21,390 nucleotides of DNA from Actinomycetes bacterium (GTDB taxonomy: Bacteria > Actinomycetota > Actinomycetes > Propionibacteriales > Propionibacteriaceae): contig JAEWIK010000101.1 in the NCBI GenBank assembly GCA_023387135.1, positions 1 to 21,390 of the forward strand. The letters run 5' to 3'. The translations under genes were made by a program, and so were the position numbers. A model generated the notes under the pieces. It made no database searches, had not been told where the DNA came from, and worked only from the letters and a program-made list of their open reading frames with translations. This document shows positions 6,559-14,921 of the stretch, one piece after another (position 1 is the first letter of the stretch; every line of letters starts with the position of its first letter).

Positions 6559-7830
6559 CTAGTGGGCGGGAAGCAACTTCCAGGCGAGGTTTGGTGTGAC
6601 GAAGTCGAAGTCGAAGTCGACTTCCCAGATCACCCGGGCCGGGTCGTAGGCGAGACACCCGCCGATGTCGGACCTGTCGGGGGTCAGCCAGTACCTGTAG
6701 AGCACGACCAACGGGTAGTTGCCGTCCAGGATGGTGACTTCTGCGGGATAGACGAAGGCGTCCAACCAGGTTTCGATCGCCGTGGTCAGAGCTTTGGGTG
6801 CCTGCTGGGGGCAGGGTTCGTCAGATCGGTCACCGGTCCAGTTCCACCACCCACGCGCCACGCAGCTCAGCTCGCCATGCTCGTCGTAGAAGAACGTCCG
6901 ACCGCTGACTGGCGCACCTTTCAGCCTCAACTGCTCAGCGACCGCAGCCACGTCCTGCACCTGCTTGCCCAGGCTCTGCAGCAGGATCCGCTCCGCCGAG
7001 CCCGCACGATAGGAGGTGTATTCGAATGCGGCGTGCGCATAGTCCTTCACGGTGATGGTGATGTTCTTCATCGCACCGTTGTGGGCGAACACCCTGATCT
7101 TGGCCTTGCCGATCTTGAGCCCGTGGACGACCCCTTCAGAGGTGACCCGTACCACATCCTTGCCTGACACGATCTTCAGCCTGACGGTCGTGTCGATCAC
7201 CCGCTTGTTCTTCGCCTTCGAGCCCTTCGACGGAATGACACAGGCACCAACCGCCCACGGGCAGTGCTCCTGATCCCCCAACAACAAGCGTGCCGAGCCC
7301 ATGAGGCCAATCTGGGTGTTCTGGGACGTGAGTGAACCGGCGTTCACCACTTTGGCGTTCTTCTTGTACGCCACCGCGGACACCCAGTACGACTGCTCGC
7401 CTACGACCTTCTTGCCGTCAACCTTGCGGTAGGCGGCCACCTTGTAGCTGTACTTCTTGCCCGTCTTTCGCTTCTTGTCGACCCACGAGGTTGCAGATGC
7501 CTTGGCTAGTGTCTTCACCGACACATACCGCTTCTTCTTCGCATCCCACCGGTACACCACGTATCCGCTTGCTCCCGGTACCTTCGCCCACCACACCTTC
7601 AACGACGTGGTCGACTTCTTCTCGACCTTCACCCACGACGGCGCCGTGGGCGGCGAGACGACTGCTTGTGCGACGGAGACGGTTGGGCTGAGGCCTATGG
7701 TGCCCGTCTCGAACGCCGACGCGGCCACGATCGGGCCGATTCCGGTCGCCTCGACGGCTTTCGCAGGGGTTGAAGTTGCCGCATGGGGCAATACCAGCGT
7801 GGCAGCGACAATGACCAACGCAGTTCTCAT
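6559..7830 (-). CDS. Secreted protein with FN3 and Ig-like modules, unknown function
   Basis: The product is 423 aa with a signal peptide (MRTALVIVAATLVLP, likely cleavage after TPAKA near residue 25). An FN3 module spans about 63-155 (WVKVEKKSTTSLKVWWAKVP, GYVVYRW, KYSYKVAAYR). A group-2 Ig-like module spans about 210-263 (VIDTTVRLKIVSG, VVHGLKIGKAKIRVFAH). The C-terminal ~160 residues (Cys at GELSCVARGWW, SDEPCPQ and GGCLAYD) match nothing I recognise. Cysteines at 190 and 197 add a possible disulfide. No LPXTG or membrane anchor is seen. The ATG at 7830 overlaps the upstream protease stop as ATGA, so translation is probably coupled; an ATG at 7839 is an alternative start. It may be a partner, inhibitor or substrate-targeting companion of the protease, but that is inference from position only. 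Confidence 0.85.
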   Translation of the reverse strand: MRTALVIVAATLVLPHAATSTPAKAVEATGIGPIVAASAFETGTIGLSPTVSVAQAVVSPPTAPSWVKVEKKSTTSLKVWWAKVPGASGYVVYRWDAKKKRYVSVKTLAKASATSWVDKKRKTGKKYSYKVAAYRKVDGKKVVGEQSYWVSAVAYKKNAKVVNAGSLTSQNTQIGLMGSARLLLGDQEHCPWAVGACVIPSKGSKAKNKRVIDTTVRLKIVSGKDVVRVTSEGVVHGLKIGKAKIRVFAHNGAMKNITITVKDYAHAAFEYTSYRAGSAERILLQSLGKQVQDVAAVAEQLRLKGAPVSGRTFFYDEHGELSCVARGWWNWTGDRSDEPCPQQAPKALTTAIETWLDAFVYPAEVTILDGNYPLVVLYRYWLTPDRSDIGGCLAYDPARVIWEVDFDFDFVTPNLAWKLLPAH

Positions 7831-10760
7831 TTTTCGCATTCTGGTTTCACGCTTCCCCGGCCAGACCAGTCGCCGTCGGGGATCTCGTCTGTGTGCCGAT
7901 CGATGATTTCGCAAGAAGCTGGCCTATCCCAGTAGGACGCGTATTGGGATTTCGACGGAGCATCACTGAGGTCGAGTCCGGCCTTAGAGGCCCGCTTGTA
8001 GGCGGAGAGGATCATTTCGTAGTCATTCGGCTCAAGGATGGTCGGCGAGATCCTCGTCCCGTCGATGTAGACGAAGTTAGCCTTCATAAGGTTTGAGTAT
8101 CTGTAGTTCCCCACATCATTTGTCGTCTCCGAATTCTCCATCATGCGATCCGGCGCCTTCGCGCCGCCTGATGTATAGCCGTCTGCGAGCCCCAAGGTGT
8201 GACCGAACTCATGCGCCGCGATGAGTTTCGTACCTGGGGCGGTGAACCAGACAGAGCCTTTTGGTTCGGTCTTGATAAGGGGCTCCGTCTGTGATGAGTG
8301 TTGCGCTGTCGTGTCCCACGGAATGAAGATCCAGTAGGTGGAGTCAGGGTGGAATCCCTGGTAGGGCGATGCGCAGCTGCTGTACCAGTTGGGTGAACAG
8401 TCGCCGTTGTAGCCGATGCGGATCTCGAGGTACTTCTGGGCAGCGGCGTGCTTCTCGGAGACGCGCTTGTCCCAATCGTGGATCACCACCTTGGTGGCGA
8501 ATTCGGCCCCGATCACGAAGTCGGCAGAACTGCCGGTGACGACATGGTTGCCCCAGATCTGCTGCAGTCCCTCGGTGACCAGGCTCCTCATTGTCCATCC
8601 TGAGCGGCTACCCTTGGGCGCCGGGCTGTCCACGACGAACTTGAGGAAGGCGTGGAGTTCCAGCACCCCCGCCTTCGCGTCCCAGACGTACTTCACATAC
8701 GGGTGCGAAGCGCGCTTACCGAGGGCCGTGGTGTGGATGTTCGTCCCCTTGAGGTACAACAGCCCGCCGTTCTTCGTCGTGCCGTTGAGCATCGTCGTGA
8801 TCTCCGTGCCGGCCAGTTTCACCCTGGCCGCCCGAGTCAGCGTTCGCGCCTGTGCGGTCTTCGACCACACGGCCTTTGACTTCTTCCCTGCGGTCTTCAC
8901 CTGAGTGCAGGACTTTGTGGACACCTTGGTGCATGCCACCATGCGGAACGAGTAGGTCTTCCCCACCTTCAGCGTCGCGCCGGCGATCTTGGTCACCTTC
9001 TGGGTGGTCTTCGATGCCTTCGTGATGTGGGTGAGCTTGACCCACTTCCCCTTGCTGTTCTTCGCCTCGATCCGGTAACCCTTGACGCCGGTCATGGCGG
9101 CCCACCGCAACCTGACGGCCGTGCCGCTCTCAGCGGTCACAGTCAACGCAGGCTTGCCGGCAACCACCGTGACGGTGTTGGAGTACCACGCCTCGCCCGC
9201 GGCAGGCTTCACCTTCACCAGCCGGTAGGACACCGTCTTGCCCAACCATGCCTTGTCGAAGCTCCGCGTGAGCTTCCTCGCCGCCGTGAGATCGGCAGTG
9301 AACGCGATAGTCACGTTGCGATAGGACCCGCCAGCCACTCGCTGCTGCAGCCGGTAACGAGACCCAGGCTTGCCCCACGCATAGCCGTTGAGAGTCGTCT
9401 GACGTGCACCGACGGACGCCAACATCAACGCGCTCTTCGCAGGTGCCAGATCGAGCACATGCATGTCCCGGGCGAGCGGAGCATTGAGACTCACATTCAC
9501 GGGGAGTGTGACCGATTTGCCGCCAGCCACCGCGGTGACAGACGTCGAACCGACCTTGACGCCGGAGACCTTGCCAGACGAGTCGACGGCGGCAACCTTC
9601 GGATTCGCGCTGGACCACGTCAGGGCTGCGTCGGTTGCCAGTGATGGCAGCACCGTCACACCCACCGTCACGGCGCCGCCCGGCTTCACAACAACACTCG
9701 CAGGGTTGAGGTTGAGTTCGACGACCGGGATCTTCACGGCCGATGTCGGCACAAAACCCTCCACGGTGCCCGCGGTGACGTAGAACCAGGCACCCAGCAG
9801 CCCCGCGACTTCCAAGGATGCGCCCGCAGCCAGCGATGCTGCCGCCGGTGCCGACGTTGAGGGGGCGCGCCGGACATCGACTCGCGACCTCGTCACGCCG
9901 AGGGTCTCTTCAGTGACCGGGGTGTAGACGGACGCCGTCGCGGTGTCGGAGACCGACACCCCGTGGGAGGAGCTGGCTGTGGCGGTGATGGTGGCGGTGC
10001 CTTCGGCGGCGCCGGTCACCGTGCCGTCATCGACTCCGGCCACACTGGTGTTGGAGGAGGTCCAGGCCAGTTCGTAGTCCTTGGCGTACGACTGGGCGAC
10101 GGAGGCCGTCAGATCGGCCGCGTCCCCGACCGCGAGCGTCAGATAGTCACGGTCGAGAGTGACCGAGGTGGGTGGGATGTCGACACTGGAGGCCAGCACC
10201 CACGCGTCCCTGCCGGGTTCGGCGTCGTCTTCGGGGAACCTGAAGTCGTCGGCGAACACCACCCTCACCCACGACCCCGACACCAGCCACACCGTCGCCG
10301 TCGCGTTCGACCCCAACACCCCACGCGAGGTCGATTCGGTGCTCCGTGACCTGAACAGGGCCGCACCCCGGCGCACCACAGCACCCGCCGTGTCCGGCAC
10401 GTCGACAGCGACCGACACCCAACACGAATCCGACACCACCTCGCCGTCACTGGCGGTCACGTCCACCCACAACCGGGTCACACCCTCACGACGGGCCGTG
10501 ACAGTCGCCTGGTCGCCTTCGGCTGACACCGTCGCCACCGCCGTGTCGTCAACCCGCCACCTGATCGAGTCCGGCGTGCCGCCTGTGATCGACACCGAGA
10601 ACTCCAGATCGTCCCCCACCACGATCCACCGGTTCGCCGCACCCGAACCACCCGACTGCATGGCCACCGACAACGACGCTGCCTGCGCCGACGGTCCCCG
10701 CAACCCCGCAGCGACCAGCACCACCGCCAACACCACCAGCACCACACGCCGAACCAGCAT
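7827..10760 (-). CDS. Large secreted multidomain zinc metalloprotease (metzincin-like)
   Basis: The product is 977 aa. It has a signal peptide (MLVRRVVLVVLAVVLVAAGL, cleavage near AQA at 27), then a group-2 Ig-like module (about 28-118), an SH3-like module (126-195), Ig-like (197-279), SH3-like (288-343) and Ig-like (346-426). FN3-like Lys-rich repeats follow (about 436-650), then a catalytic region (about 690-930). The catalytic motif is HEFGHTLGLAD at 850-860, an HExxHxxGxxD zinc site with Asp as third ligand, and a possible Met-turn lies at 871-874 (DRMM). The third Asp ligand recalls snapalysin-type rather than matrixin-type metzincins; the scaffold otherwise seems unrelated. The modules suggest binding to cell wall or host surface. 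The start is set by GGAGG 7 nt upstream of the ATG. It is followed by a co-translated secreted gene. Confidence 0.87.
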   Translation of the reverse strand: MLVRRVVLVVLAVVLVAAGLRGPSAQAASLSVAMQSGGSGAANRWIVVGDDLEFSVSITGGTPDSIRWRVDDTAVATVSAEGDQATVTARREGVTRLWVDVTASDGEVVSDSCWVSVAVDVPDTAGAVVRRGAALFRSRSTESTSRGVLGSNATATVWLVSGSWVRVVFADDFRFPEDDAEPGRDAWVLASSVDIPPTSVTLDRDYLTLAVGDAADLTASVAQSYAKDYELAWTSSNTSVAGVDDGTVTGAAEGTATITATASSSHGVSVSDTATASVYTPVTEETLGVTRSRVDVRRAPSTSAPAAASLAAGASLEVAGLLGAWFYVTAGTVEGFVPTSAVKIPVVELNLNPASVVVKPGGAVTVGVTVLPSLATDAALTWSSANPKVAAVDSSGKVSGVKVGSTSVTAVAGGKSVTLPVNVSLNAPLARDMHVLDLAPAKSALMLASVGARQTTLNGYAWGKPGSRYRLQQRVAGGSYRNVTIAFTADLTAARKLTRSFDKAWLGKTVSYRLVKVKPAAGEAWYSNTVTVVAGKPALTVTAESGTAVRLRWAAMTGVKGYRIEAKNSKGKWVKLTHITKASKTTQKVTKIAGATLKVGKTYSFRMVACTKVSTKSCTQVKTAGKKSKAVWSKTAQARTLTRAARVKLAGTEITTMLNGTTKNGGLLYLKGTNIHTTALGKRASHPYVKYVWDAKAGVLELHAFLKFVVDSPAPKGSRSGWTMRSLVTEGLQQIWGNHVVTGSSADFVIGAEFATKVVIHDWDKRVSEKHAAAQKYLEIRIGYNGDCSPNWYSSCASPYQGFHPDSTYWIFIPWDTTAQHSSQTEPLIKTEPKGSVWFTAPGTKLIAAHEFGHTLGLADGYTSGGAKAPDRMMENSETTNDVGNYRYSNLMKANFVYIDGTRISPTILEPNDYEMILSAYKRASKAGLDLSDAPSKSQYASYWDRPASCEIIDRHTDEIPDGDWSGRGSVKPECEK

Positions 10761-10921
10761 CGACCAACCTCCGCACCATCGCGGCGTTCTCGCCTCGGCC
10801 CCCCGCGCAAGCCCCGCGCGAGGGAGAACGGCACAGACCTCAAAGCGTCGCCCGTCCGCCGCCCAGCACTGTCGCAAACAACGGCACCCAGCACAACCCA
10901 TGTGGCCGAAATGGTCGGGTG

Positions 10922-10953
10922 ACTACGTAATCGGACCCGATCAACTACGTAAT
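10922..10953. promoter_or_regulatory. Direct repeat ACTACGTAAT x2, possible operator
   Basis: Identical decamers lie at 10922-10931 and 10944-10953. Their spacing is 22 bp, two helical turns, so both face the same side of the DNA. Each contains the palindrome TACGTA. They sit about 165-190 bp upstream of the secreted protease start, inside the only AT-rich patch of the gap. The regulator is unknown. Confidence 0.45.
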
Positions 10954-11032
10954 GAGCGAGGCCAATCGTCCGACTTCTACGGGAGCGAGTTGAGGAGAGT
11001 TGCGCAACGTTGAGCTCGGCCCTGACGCACAC

Positions 11033-11060
11033 GTGGCCCGCCCCCGAAGGGACGGGCCAC
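11033..11060 (-). terminator. Hairpin terminator of the transcarboxylase operon
   Basis: On the minus strand a 12-bp stem, GTGGCCCGTCCC paired with GGGGCGGGCCAC (one G-T pair), encloses a TTCG tetraloop. It begins 25 bases after the 1.3S stop. There is no T tract, as is common for actinobacterial terminators. Confidence 0.65.
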
Positions 11061-11085
11061 GCTTATGAGTCAGCCGACCCTGGGG

Positions 11086-11487
11086 TCAGCCCTCGTCCGA
11101 CAGTTCGTCGGGCGTGCTTTCGGACACTTCCAGTTCGATCAGCGCCTGGCCGCCCTGGACGGCCTGACCCTTCTCGACCAGGATGGCCGCGATCTTGCCC
11201 GCCTTCGGGGCGGTGATTTCGGTCTCCATCTTCATGGCCTCGAGGACGAGGAGCACCTGGCCGGCGGCGATCTCGTCGCCTTCACCGACCAGCACCCGCG
11301 ACACCGAGCCGGCCAGCGGAGCGACCACGGCGTTGGCCGAGGCGCCCTGGACGGAGGCGGTGCTGGGCACAGTGATGGCGCCACTGCTGCCGCCGATCAC
11401 GATGGCGCCCAGGTTCTGGGGCTCTTCCTCCTCGACCTCCACATCGATCAGGTAGGGGACGTCGTTGACTGTCACTTTGAGCTTCAT
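11086..11487 (-). CDS. Transcarboxylase 1.3S subunit (biotin carboxyl carrier)
   Basis: This 133-aa biotinyl carrier shuttles the carboxyl group between the 12S and 5S subunits of methylmalonyl-CoA carboxyltransferase. The N-terminus [20 protein letters not shown] matches the known 1.3S N-terminus, which docks on the other subunits. An Ala/Ser/Gly-rich linker follows (about 30-52). The biotinyl domain then carries [10 protein letters not shown] with the biotinylated K86, mirrored by the VVAPLAGSV half. The extra acidic tail [12 protein letters not shown] makes it slightly longer than the classical ~123-aa protein. GGAAGGA upstream supports the start. It is the last gene of the operon, 20 bases after the small ORF. 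Confidence 0.94.
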   Translation of the reverse strand: MKLKVTVNDVPYLIDVEVEEEEPQNLGAIVIGGSSGAITVPSTASVQGASANAVVAPLAGSVSRVLVGEGDEIAAGQVLLVLEAMKMETEITAPKAGKIAAILVEKGQAVQGGQALIELEVSESTPDELSDEG

Positions 11488-11507
11488 CTGTCTTCCTTCC
11501 AGACCGA

Positions 11508-11768
11508 TCAGCGCGAGTAGAGCGGGTGATGGACGTGCTGGGAGCGGCGGGTGCTGGAAGTCCAGTTCCGTTCCGAGGCGAAGCGACGCTGGCGCCGCTT
11601 GGCCTTGTGCCCGAGGTAGGCGGCCACGGCGGCGGCGATCGCCACCATGGTCTCCTCCGGCACGTCCTGCTGCTCGAGCAGTTCGAGCTTCTTGATCCTC
11701 AACTCGAGACCGTCGATCTTGTCGTACAGCCCCTTGACCAGGTCGAGGAGTTCAGCGTCCTGGGACAT
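11508..11768 (-). CDS. Small coiled-coil/helical protein in the transcarboxylase operon
   Basis: The product is 86 aa. The first 35 residues ([20 protein letters not shown] and [13 protein letters not shown]) have heptad-like Leu/Ile spacing and probably form a helix or short coiled coil. The middle segment [20 protein letters not shown] recalls short helices found in small accessory subunits of biotin-dependent carboxylases and decarboxylases (epsilon, gamma or delta types). The C-terminus is basic. AGGAGG precedes the ATG. It starts 9 bases after the 12S stop and ends 20 bases before 1.3S, so it is surely co-expressed. A role in assembling or tethering the complex is inferred, not shown. 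Confidence 0.85.
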   Translation of the reverse strand: MSQDAELLDLVKGLYDKIDGLELRIKKLELLEQQDVPEETMVAIAAAVAAYLGHKAKRRQRRFASERNWTSSTRRSQHVHHPLYSR

Positions 11769-11777
11769 CGAAGCCTC

Positions 11778-13337
11778 CTAGACCGGCATGAGGCCGTGCT
11801 TCTTGGCAGGCCTCGTCTTGCGCTTGTTGGCCAGGAGTTCGAGGGCCTGCGCCACCTTCCGGCGGGTCTCGCCGGGATCGATGATGTCGTCCACGAGGCC
11901 GCGGGAAGCAGCCATGAACGGCGTCGAGAAGGTGTTGCGGTATTCCTCGACCAGTTCGGACTGGCGGACCGCGGGATCCTCGGCCGCGGCGATCTCCTTG
12001 CGGAAGACCACCGCCGCCGCACCCTCGGCACCCATGACGGCGATCTCCGCCGTCGGCCAGGCGTACACCCTGTCGGCACCCAGGTCACGGCAGGCCATGG
12101 CCAGGTAGGAGCCGCCGTACGCCTTGCGCAGCACGACGGTCACCAGCGGCACGGTGGCCGAGGAGTAGGCGTACAGCATCTTGGCGCCGTGGCGGATGAT
12201 GCCGCCGTGCTCCTGGGCAACGCCCGGCAGGTAGCCGGGGACGTCCACCAGGGTGACGATCGGGATGTTGAAGGCGTTGCAGAACCTGATGAACTTCGCG
12301 CCCTTGTCGGAGGCGTTGATGTCCAGCACGCCCGCCAGCACGTTCGGCTGGTTGGCCACGATCCCGACGCTGCGGCCGTTGATCCTGCCGAAGCCCACGA
12401 CGATGTTCTGGGCGTAGCCGGCCTGCACCTCCAGGAAGTCGGCGTGGTCGACCAGCCTGGCGATGATGTCGCGGACGTCGTAGCCCTGCTTGCCGTCGAC
12501 CGGCACGATGTCGGCCATCTCGTCGTCGTACTCGACCGAGGAGTCACCGTCCACCAGGGGCGGATCCTCGGAGTTGTTCTGCGGCAGGAAGCTGAGCAGC
12601 TTCTTGGCGATCAGCAGGGCCTGCTCGTCGTCGTCGGCCACGAAGTGGTTGACGCCCGAGACCGCCATGTGGGTGTCGGCGCCGCCGAGGGCGTCCTGCG
12701 ACACATCCTCGCCGGTGACCTGCTTGATCACGTTCGGCCCGGTGATGAACATGTGGGCCTTGCGCGTCTGGATCACGAAGTCGGTGAGCGCCGGGGAGTA
12801 CACCGCGCCGCCCGCGCACGGGCCGGCGATGATCGAGATCTGCGGGACGACGCCCGAGAGCTCGACGTTGGCGTAGAACACCTGGCCGTACCCGGAGAGG
12901 GAGTCGATGCCCTCCTGGATGCGCGCGCCGCCGGAATCGTTGATGAACACGAACGGCGTGCCGTTGGTCAGCGCCGCGTGCATCATCTCGACGACCTTCT
13001 TGTTGTGCGCCTCGCCGGCGGACCCACCCATGACGGTGAAGTCCTGGCTGGCGACGTGCACCGGACGGCCGAGCACAGTGCCGGAGCCGGTGACGACGCC
13101 ATCGGCGGGCAGGTCGGCGGTGTCCATGTCGAAGGTGGTGGTGCGGTTCCTGCGGAACAGGCCCACCTCCTGGAACGAGCCGTCGTCGAGGAAGGAGTCG
13201 AGCCGGTCGCGCGCGGTCATCTTGCCGGAGGAGCGCTGCTTCTCCAGACGGGCCTCGCCGCCGCCCAACTCGGCGGTCTCACGGGCGGTGGTGAGTTCCT
13301 CCACCCGCTTCTGCATGGAAACTGGTTTGGTGGCCAT
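11778..13337 (-). CDS. mmdA: Methylmalonyl-CoA carboxyltransferase 12S subunit
   Basis: The 12S subunit moves a carboxyl group from (S)-methylmalonyl-CoA to biotin on the 1.3S subunit, giving propionyl-CoA. The product is 519 aa, close to known 12S subunits, and has the twin crotonase-like carboxyltransferase halves. In the first half GGARIQEG is at 136-143 and GPCAGGAVYSP at 172-182. The second half has GYLPGVAQEHGGIIRHGAKM and RKAYGGSYLAMACRDLGADR, the CoA and biotin oxyanion regions. The N-terminus (MQKRVEELTTARE, RLEKQR, TARDRLDSFLDDGSF) is typical of the acyl-CoA carboxylase beta family. The operon context with 5S and 1.3S separates it from a propionyl-CoA carboxylase beta chain. GAGGAAG lies upstream of the ATG, overlapping the 5S stop region. 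Confidence 0.96.
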   Translation of the reverse strand: MATKPVSMQKRVEELTTARETAELGGGEARLEKQRSSGKMTARDRLDSFLDDGSFQEVGLFRRNRTTTFDMDTADLPADGVVTGSGTVLGRPVHVASQDFTVMGGSAGEAHNKKVVEMMHAALTNGTPFVFINDSGGARIQEGIDSLSGYGQVFYANVELSGVVPQISIIAGPCAGGAVYSPALTDFVIQTRKAHMFITGPNVIKQVTGEDVSQDALGGADTHMAVSGVNHFVADDDEQALLIAKKLLSFLPQNNSEDPPLVDGDSSVEYDDEMADIVPVDGKQGYDVRDIIARLVDHADFLEVQAGYAQNIVVGFGRINGRSVGIVANQPNVLAGVLDINASDKGAKFIRFCNAFNIPIVTLVDVPGYLPGVAQEHGGIIRHGAKMLYAYSSATVPLVTVVLRKAYGGSYLAMACRDLGADRVYAWPTAEIAVMGAEGAAAVVFRKEIAAAEDPAVRQSELVEEYRNTFSTPFMAASRGLVDDIIDPGETRRKVAQALELLANKRKTRPAKKHGLMPV

Positions 13338-13348
13338 GTCCTACTTCC

Positions 13349-14842
13349 TCACGCCATCTCGACCTGGACGCTGTGGTCGCGTCCACCGAGGGAGACCTTG
13401 TACTTGATCGGGCCACGGACCGCGTTGGCGGCGCCGCTGGCGGCATCGGCCTCGGCCTTGAGCTGCTCCGGGGTCTTGCCGACGTTCTTCGGGCCGTCGG
13501 CGCGGTTCGCGAGGAAGCCGGGTGCGACGCCGGGGAACATGGCGTAGGTGAGGACGTCCTCGTCGGAGCCGTCGAAACCGTCGAGCTTCGACGCCTCGGC
13601 GACCAGGTTGTCCCACTCGGGCGGGAGCAGGTCTGCCGGACGCGCGGTGATCGGCTCCTTCTTGGCCTGCGCCTGGGCGATCGCGATCACTTCGGGATCA
13701 CGCTCGCCGATCGTCTCGCCGTAGTAGCCGAGCATCAGGTCGGCGAACTCGCCGGTGAGCACCTTGTAGCGGCCCATGAGGACGTTGAACACGGCCTGGG
13801 TGCCGACGATCTGGCTGGACGGGGTGACCAACGGGGGGTGACCCGCCGCCGCCTTCACCAGCGGAACCTCCTCCATGACCTCCTTGATGCGGTCGCCCGC
13901 ACCCTGGGCCTTGAGCTGGCTCTCCATGTTGGAGAGCATGCCGCCGGGGATCTGGCTGGAGAAGATGTCGGTGTCCACGAGGGTCGCCGACTCGAACGCC
14001 GCGTACTTGGGACGGATCTTGGCGAAGTGGTCGCGGATCCGCACCAGGCGCTCGGGGTCGAGGTTGGTGGTGTAGTCGGTGCCTTCCAGCATCGCGACGA
14101 GCGACTCGGTCGGGTTGTGGCCCGGGCCGAGCGACATCGAGGAGATCGCGGTGTCGACGACGTCCGCGCCGGCCTCGATCGCCTTCTGCAGGGAGACCAA
14201 GGTGACACCTGTCGTCGAGTGGCAGTGCACGTTGATCTGCACGTCACCGTAGGTGTCCTTGATGCCCTTGATGATGTCGTAGGCGGGCTGCGGCTGCAGC
14301 AGGGCGGCCATGTCCTTCAGGCAGATGGACTCGGCACCCATGTCCAGCAGCTGGCCGGCGAGGTGCACGTAGCCCTCGACGGTGTGCAGCGGGGAGATCG
14401 TGTAGCAGATGGTGCCCTGCGCATGCTTGCCGGTCTTCTTGACCGCCGCCATCGCGCGGGCCATGTTGCGGGGATCGTTCAGCGCGTCGAAGACGCGGAA
14501 GACGTCCATGCCGTTCTCGGCCGACTTCTCGACGAACCTGTCGACGACCCCGTCCTCGTAGTGACGGTAGCCGAGCAGGTTCTGCCCGCGCAGCAGCATC
14601 TGCAGGCGGGAGTTCGGCATCAGTTCGCGGAACGTCCGCAGGCGCACCCAGGGATCCTCGTTGAGGAACCGGATGCAGGAATCGTAGGTGGCACCGCCCC
14701 AGCACTCGACACTCCAGTAGCCCGCCTTGTCGATGTCCTCACATGCCTCGACCATGTCTTCGAGGGCCATGCGGGTGGCAAACAGGCTCTGGTGTGCGTC
14801 GCGCAGGACGAGCTCAGTAACACCAATGGTTCGCTGACTCAT
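13349..14842 (-). CDS. Methylmalonyl-CoA carboxyltransferase 5S subunit
   Basis: The 5S subunit transfers the carboxyl group from carboxybiotin to pyruvate, making oxaloacetate; with 12S and 1.3S this drives the Wood-Werkman cycle without free CO2. The product is 497 aa against about 505 in the classical protein. The HMGL-like TIM barrel (about 6-290) has TELVLRDAHQSL with metal ligand D15, FRVFDALND, the carbamylatable K176 in ICLKDMAALL, and metal-binding H206 and H208 in NVHCHSTTGV. A helical conserved-carboxylase domain follows. The start is set by alignment of MSQRTIGVTELVLRD with known 5S N-termini; an in-frame ATG at 14905 is possible but less likely. It is the first gene of the operon. 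No Shine-Dalgarno or clear -10 is seen. Confidence 0.95.
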   Translation of the reverse strand: MSQRTIGVTELVLRDAHQSLFATRMALEDMVEACEDIDKAGYWSVECWGGATYDSCIRFLNEDPWVRLRTFRELMPNSRLQMLLRGQNLLGYRHYEDGVVDRFVEKSAENGMDVFRVFDALNDPRNMARAMAAVKKTGKHAQGTICYTISPLHTVEGYVHLAGQLLDMGAESICLKDMAALLQPQPAYDIIKGIKDTYGDVQINVHCHSTTGVTLVSLQKAIEAGADVVDTAISSMSLGPGHNPTESLVAMLEGTDYTTNLDPERLVRIRDHFAKIRPKYAAFESATLVDTDIFSSQIPGGMLSNMESQLKAQGAGDRIKEVMEEVPLVKAAAGHPPLVTPSSQIVGTQAVFNVLMGRYKVLTGEFADLMLGYYGETIGERDPEVIAIAQAQAKKEPITARPADLLPPEWDNLVAEASKLDGFDGSDEDVLTYAMFPGVAPGFLANRADGPKNVGKTPEQLKAEADAASGAANAVRGPIKYKVSLGGRDHSVQVEMA

Positions 14843-14904
14843 GGTCGAAAGTCTTGCAGAATCCCTACTACACAACGTCGTTAAGGGCGGGAACAGATTC
14901 CGCA

Positions 14905-14921
14905 TGAGACGGACGGTCTCA
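14905..14921. repeat. Inverted repeat upstream of the transcarboxylase operon
   Basis: TGAGAC (14905-14910) and GTCTCA (14916-14921) form a 6-bp inverted repeat with a 5-nt spacer. It sits about 65 bp upstream of the 5S start, in the gap after the GTPase gene. It could be an operator or a weak hairpin; evidence is thin. Confidence 0.3.

Larger units (their letters stand above)
10761..11085. other. Intergenic region between the protease operon and the transcarboxylase operon
   Basis: No gene is visible in these 325 bases. The region holds the protease Shine-Dalgarno (GGAGG just upstream of 10760), a pair of ACTACGTAAT direct repeats at 10922-10953, and a hairpin at 11033-11060 that would end the transcarboxylase transcript. 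The stretch around the repeats is AT-richer than its neighbours, as expected for a promoter region. Confidence 0.7.

Noticed and set aside
10159..11013. 284-aa plus-strand frame opposite the protease N-terminus
   Set aside because: It is Thr/Pro/Arg-rich antisense reading of the Ig-like region and the intergenic gap, with no ribosome binding site or domain.
11526..13547. 673-aa plus-strand open frame
   Set aside because: It is antisense to the 12S gene and the small ORF; its composition is that of a GC-rich shadow and it has no credible start signal.
13373..14884. 503-aa plus-strand open frame
   Set aside because: It mirrors the 5S gene, whose conserved active-site motifs on the minus strand leave no doubt.
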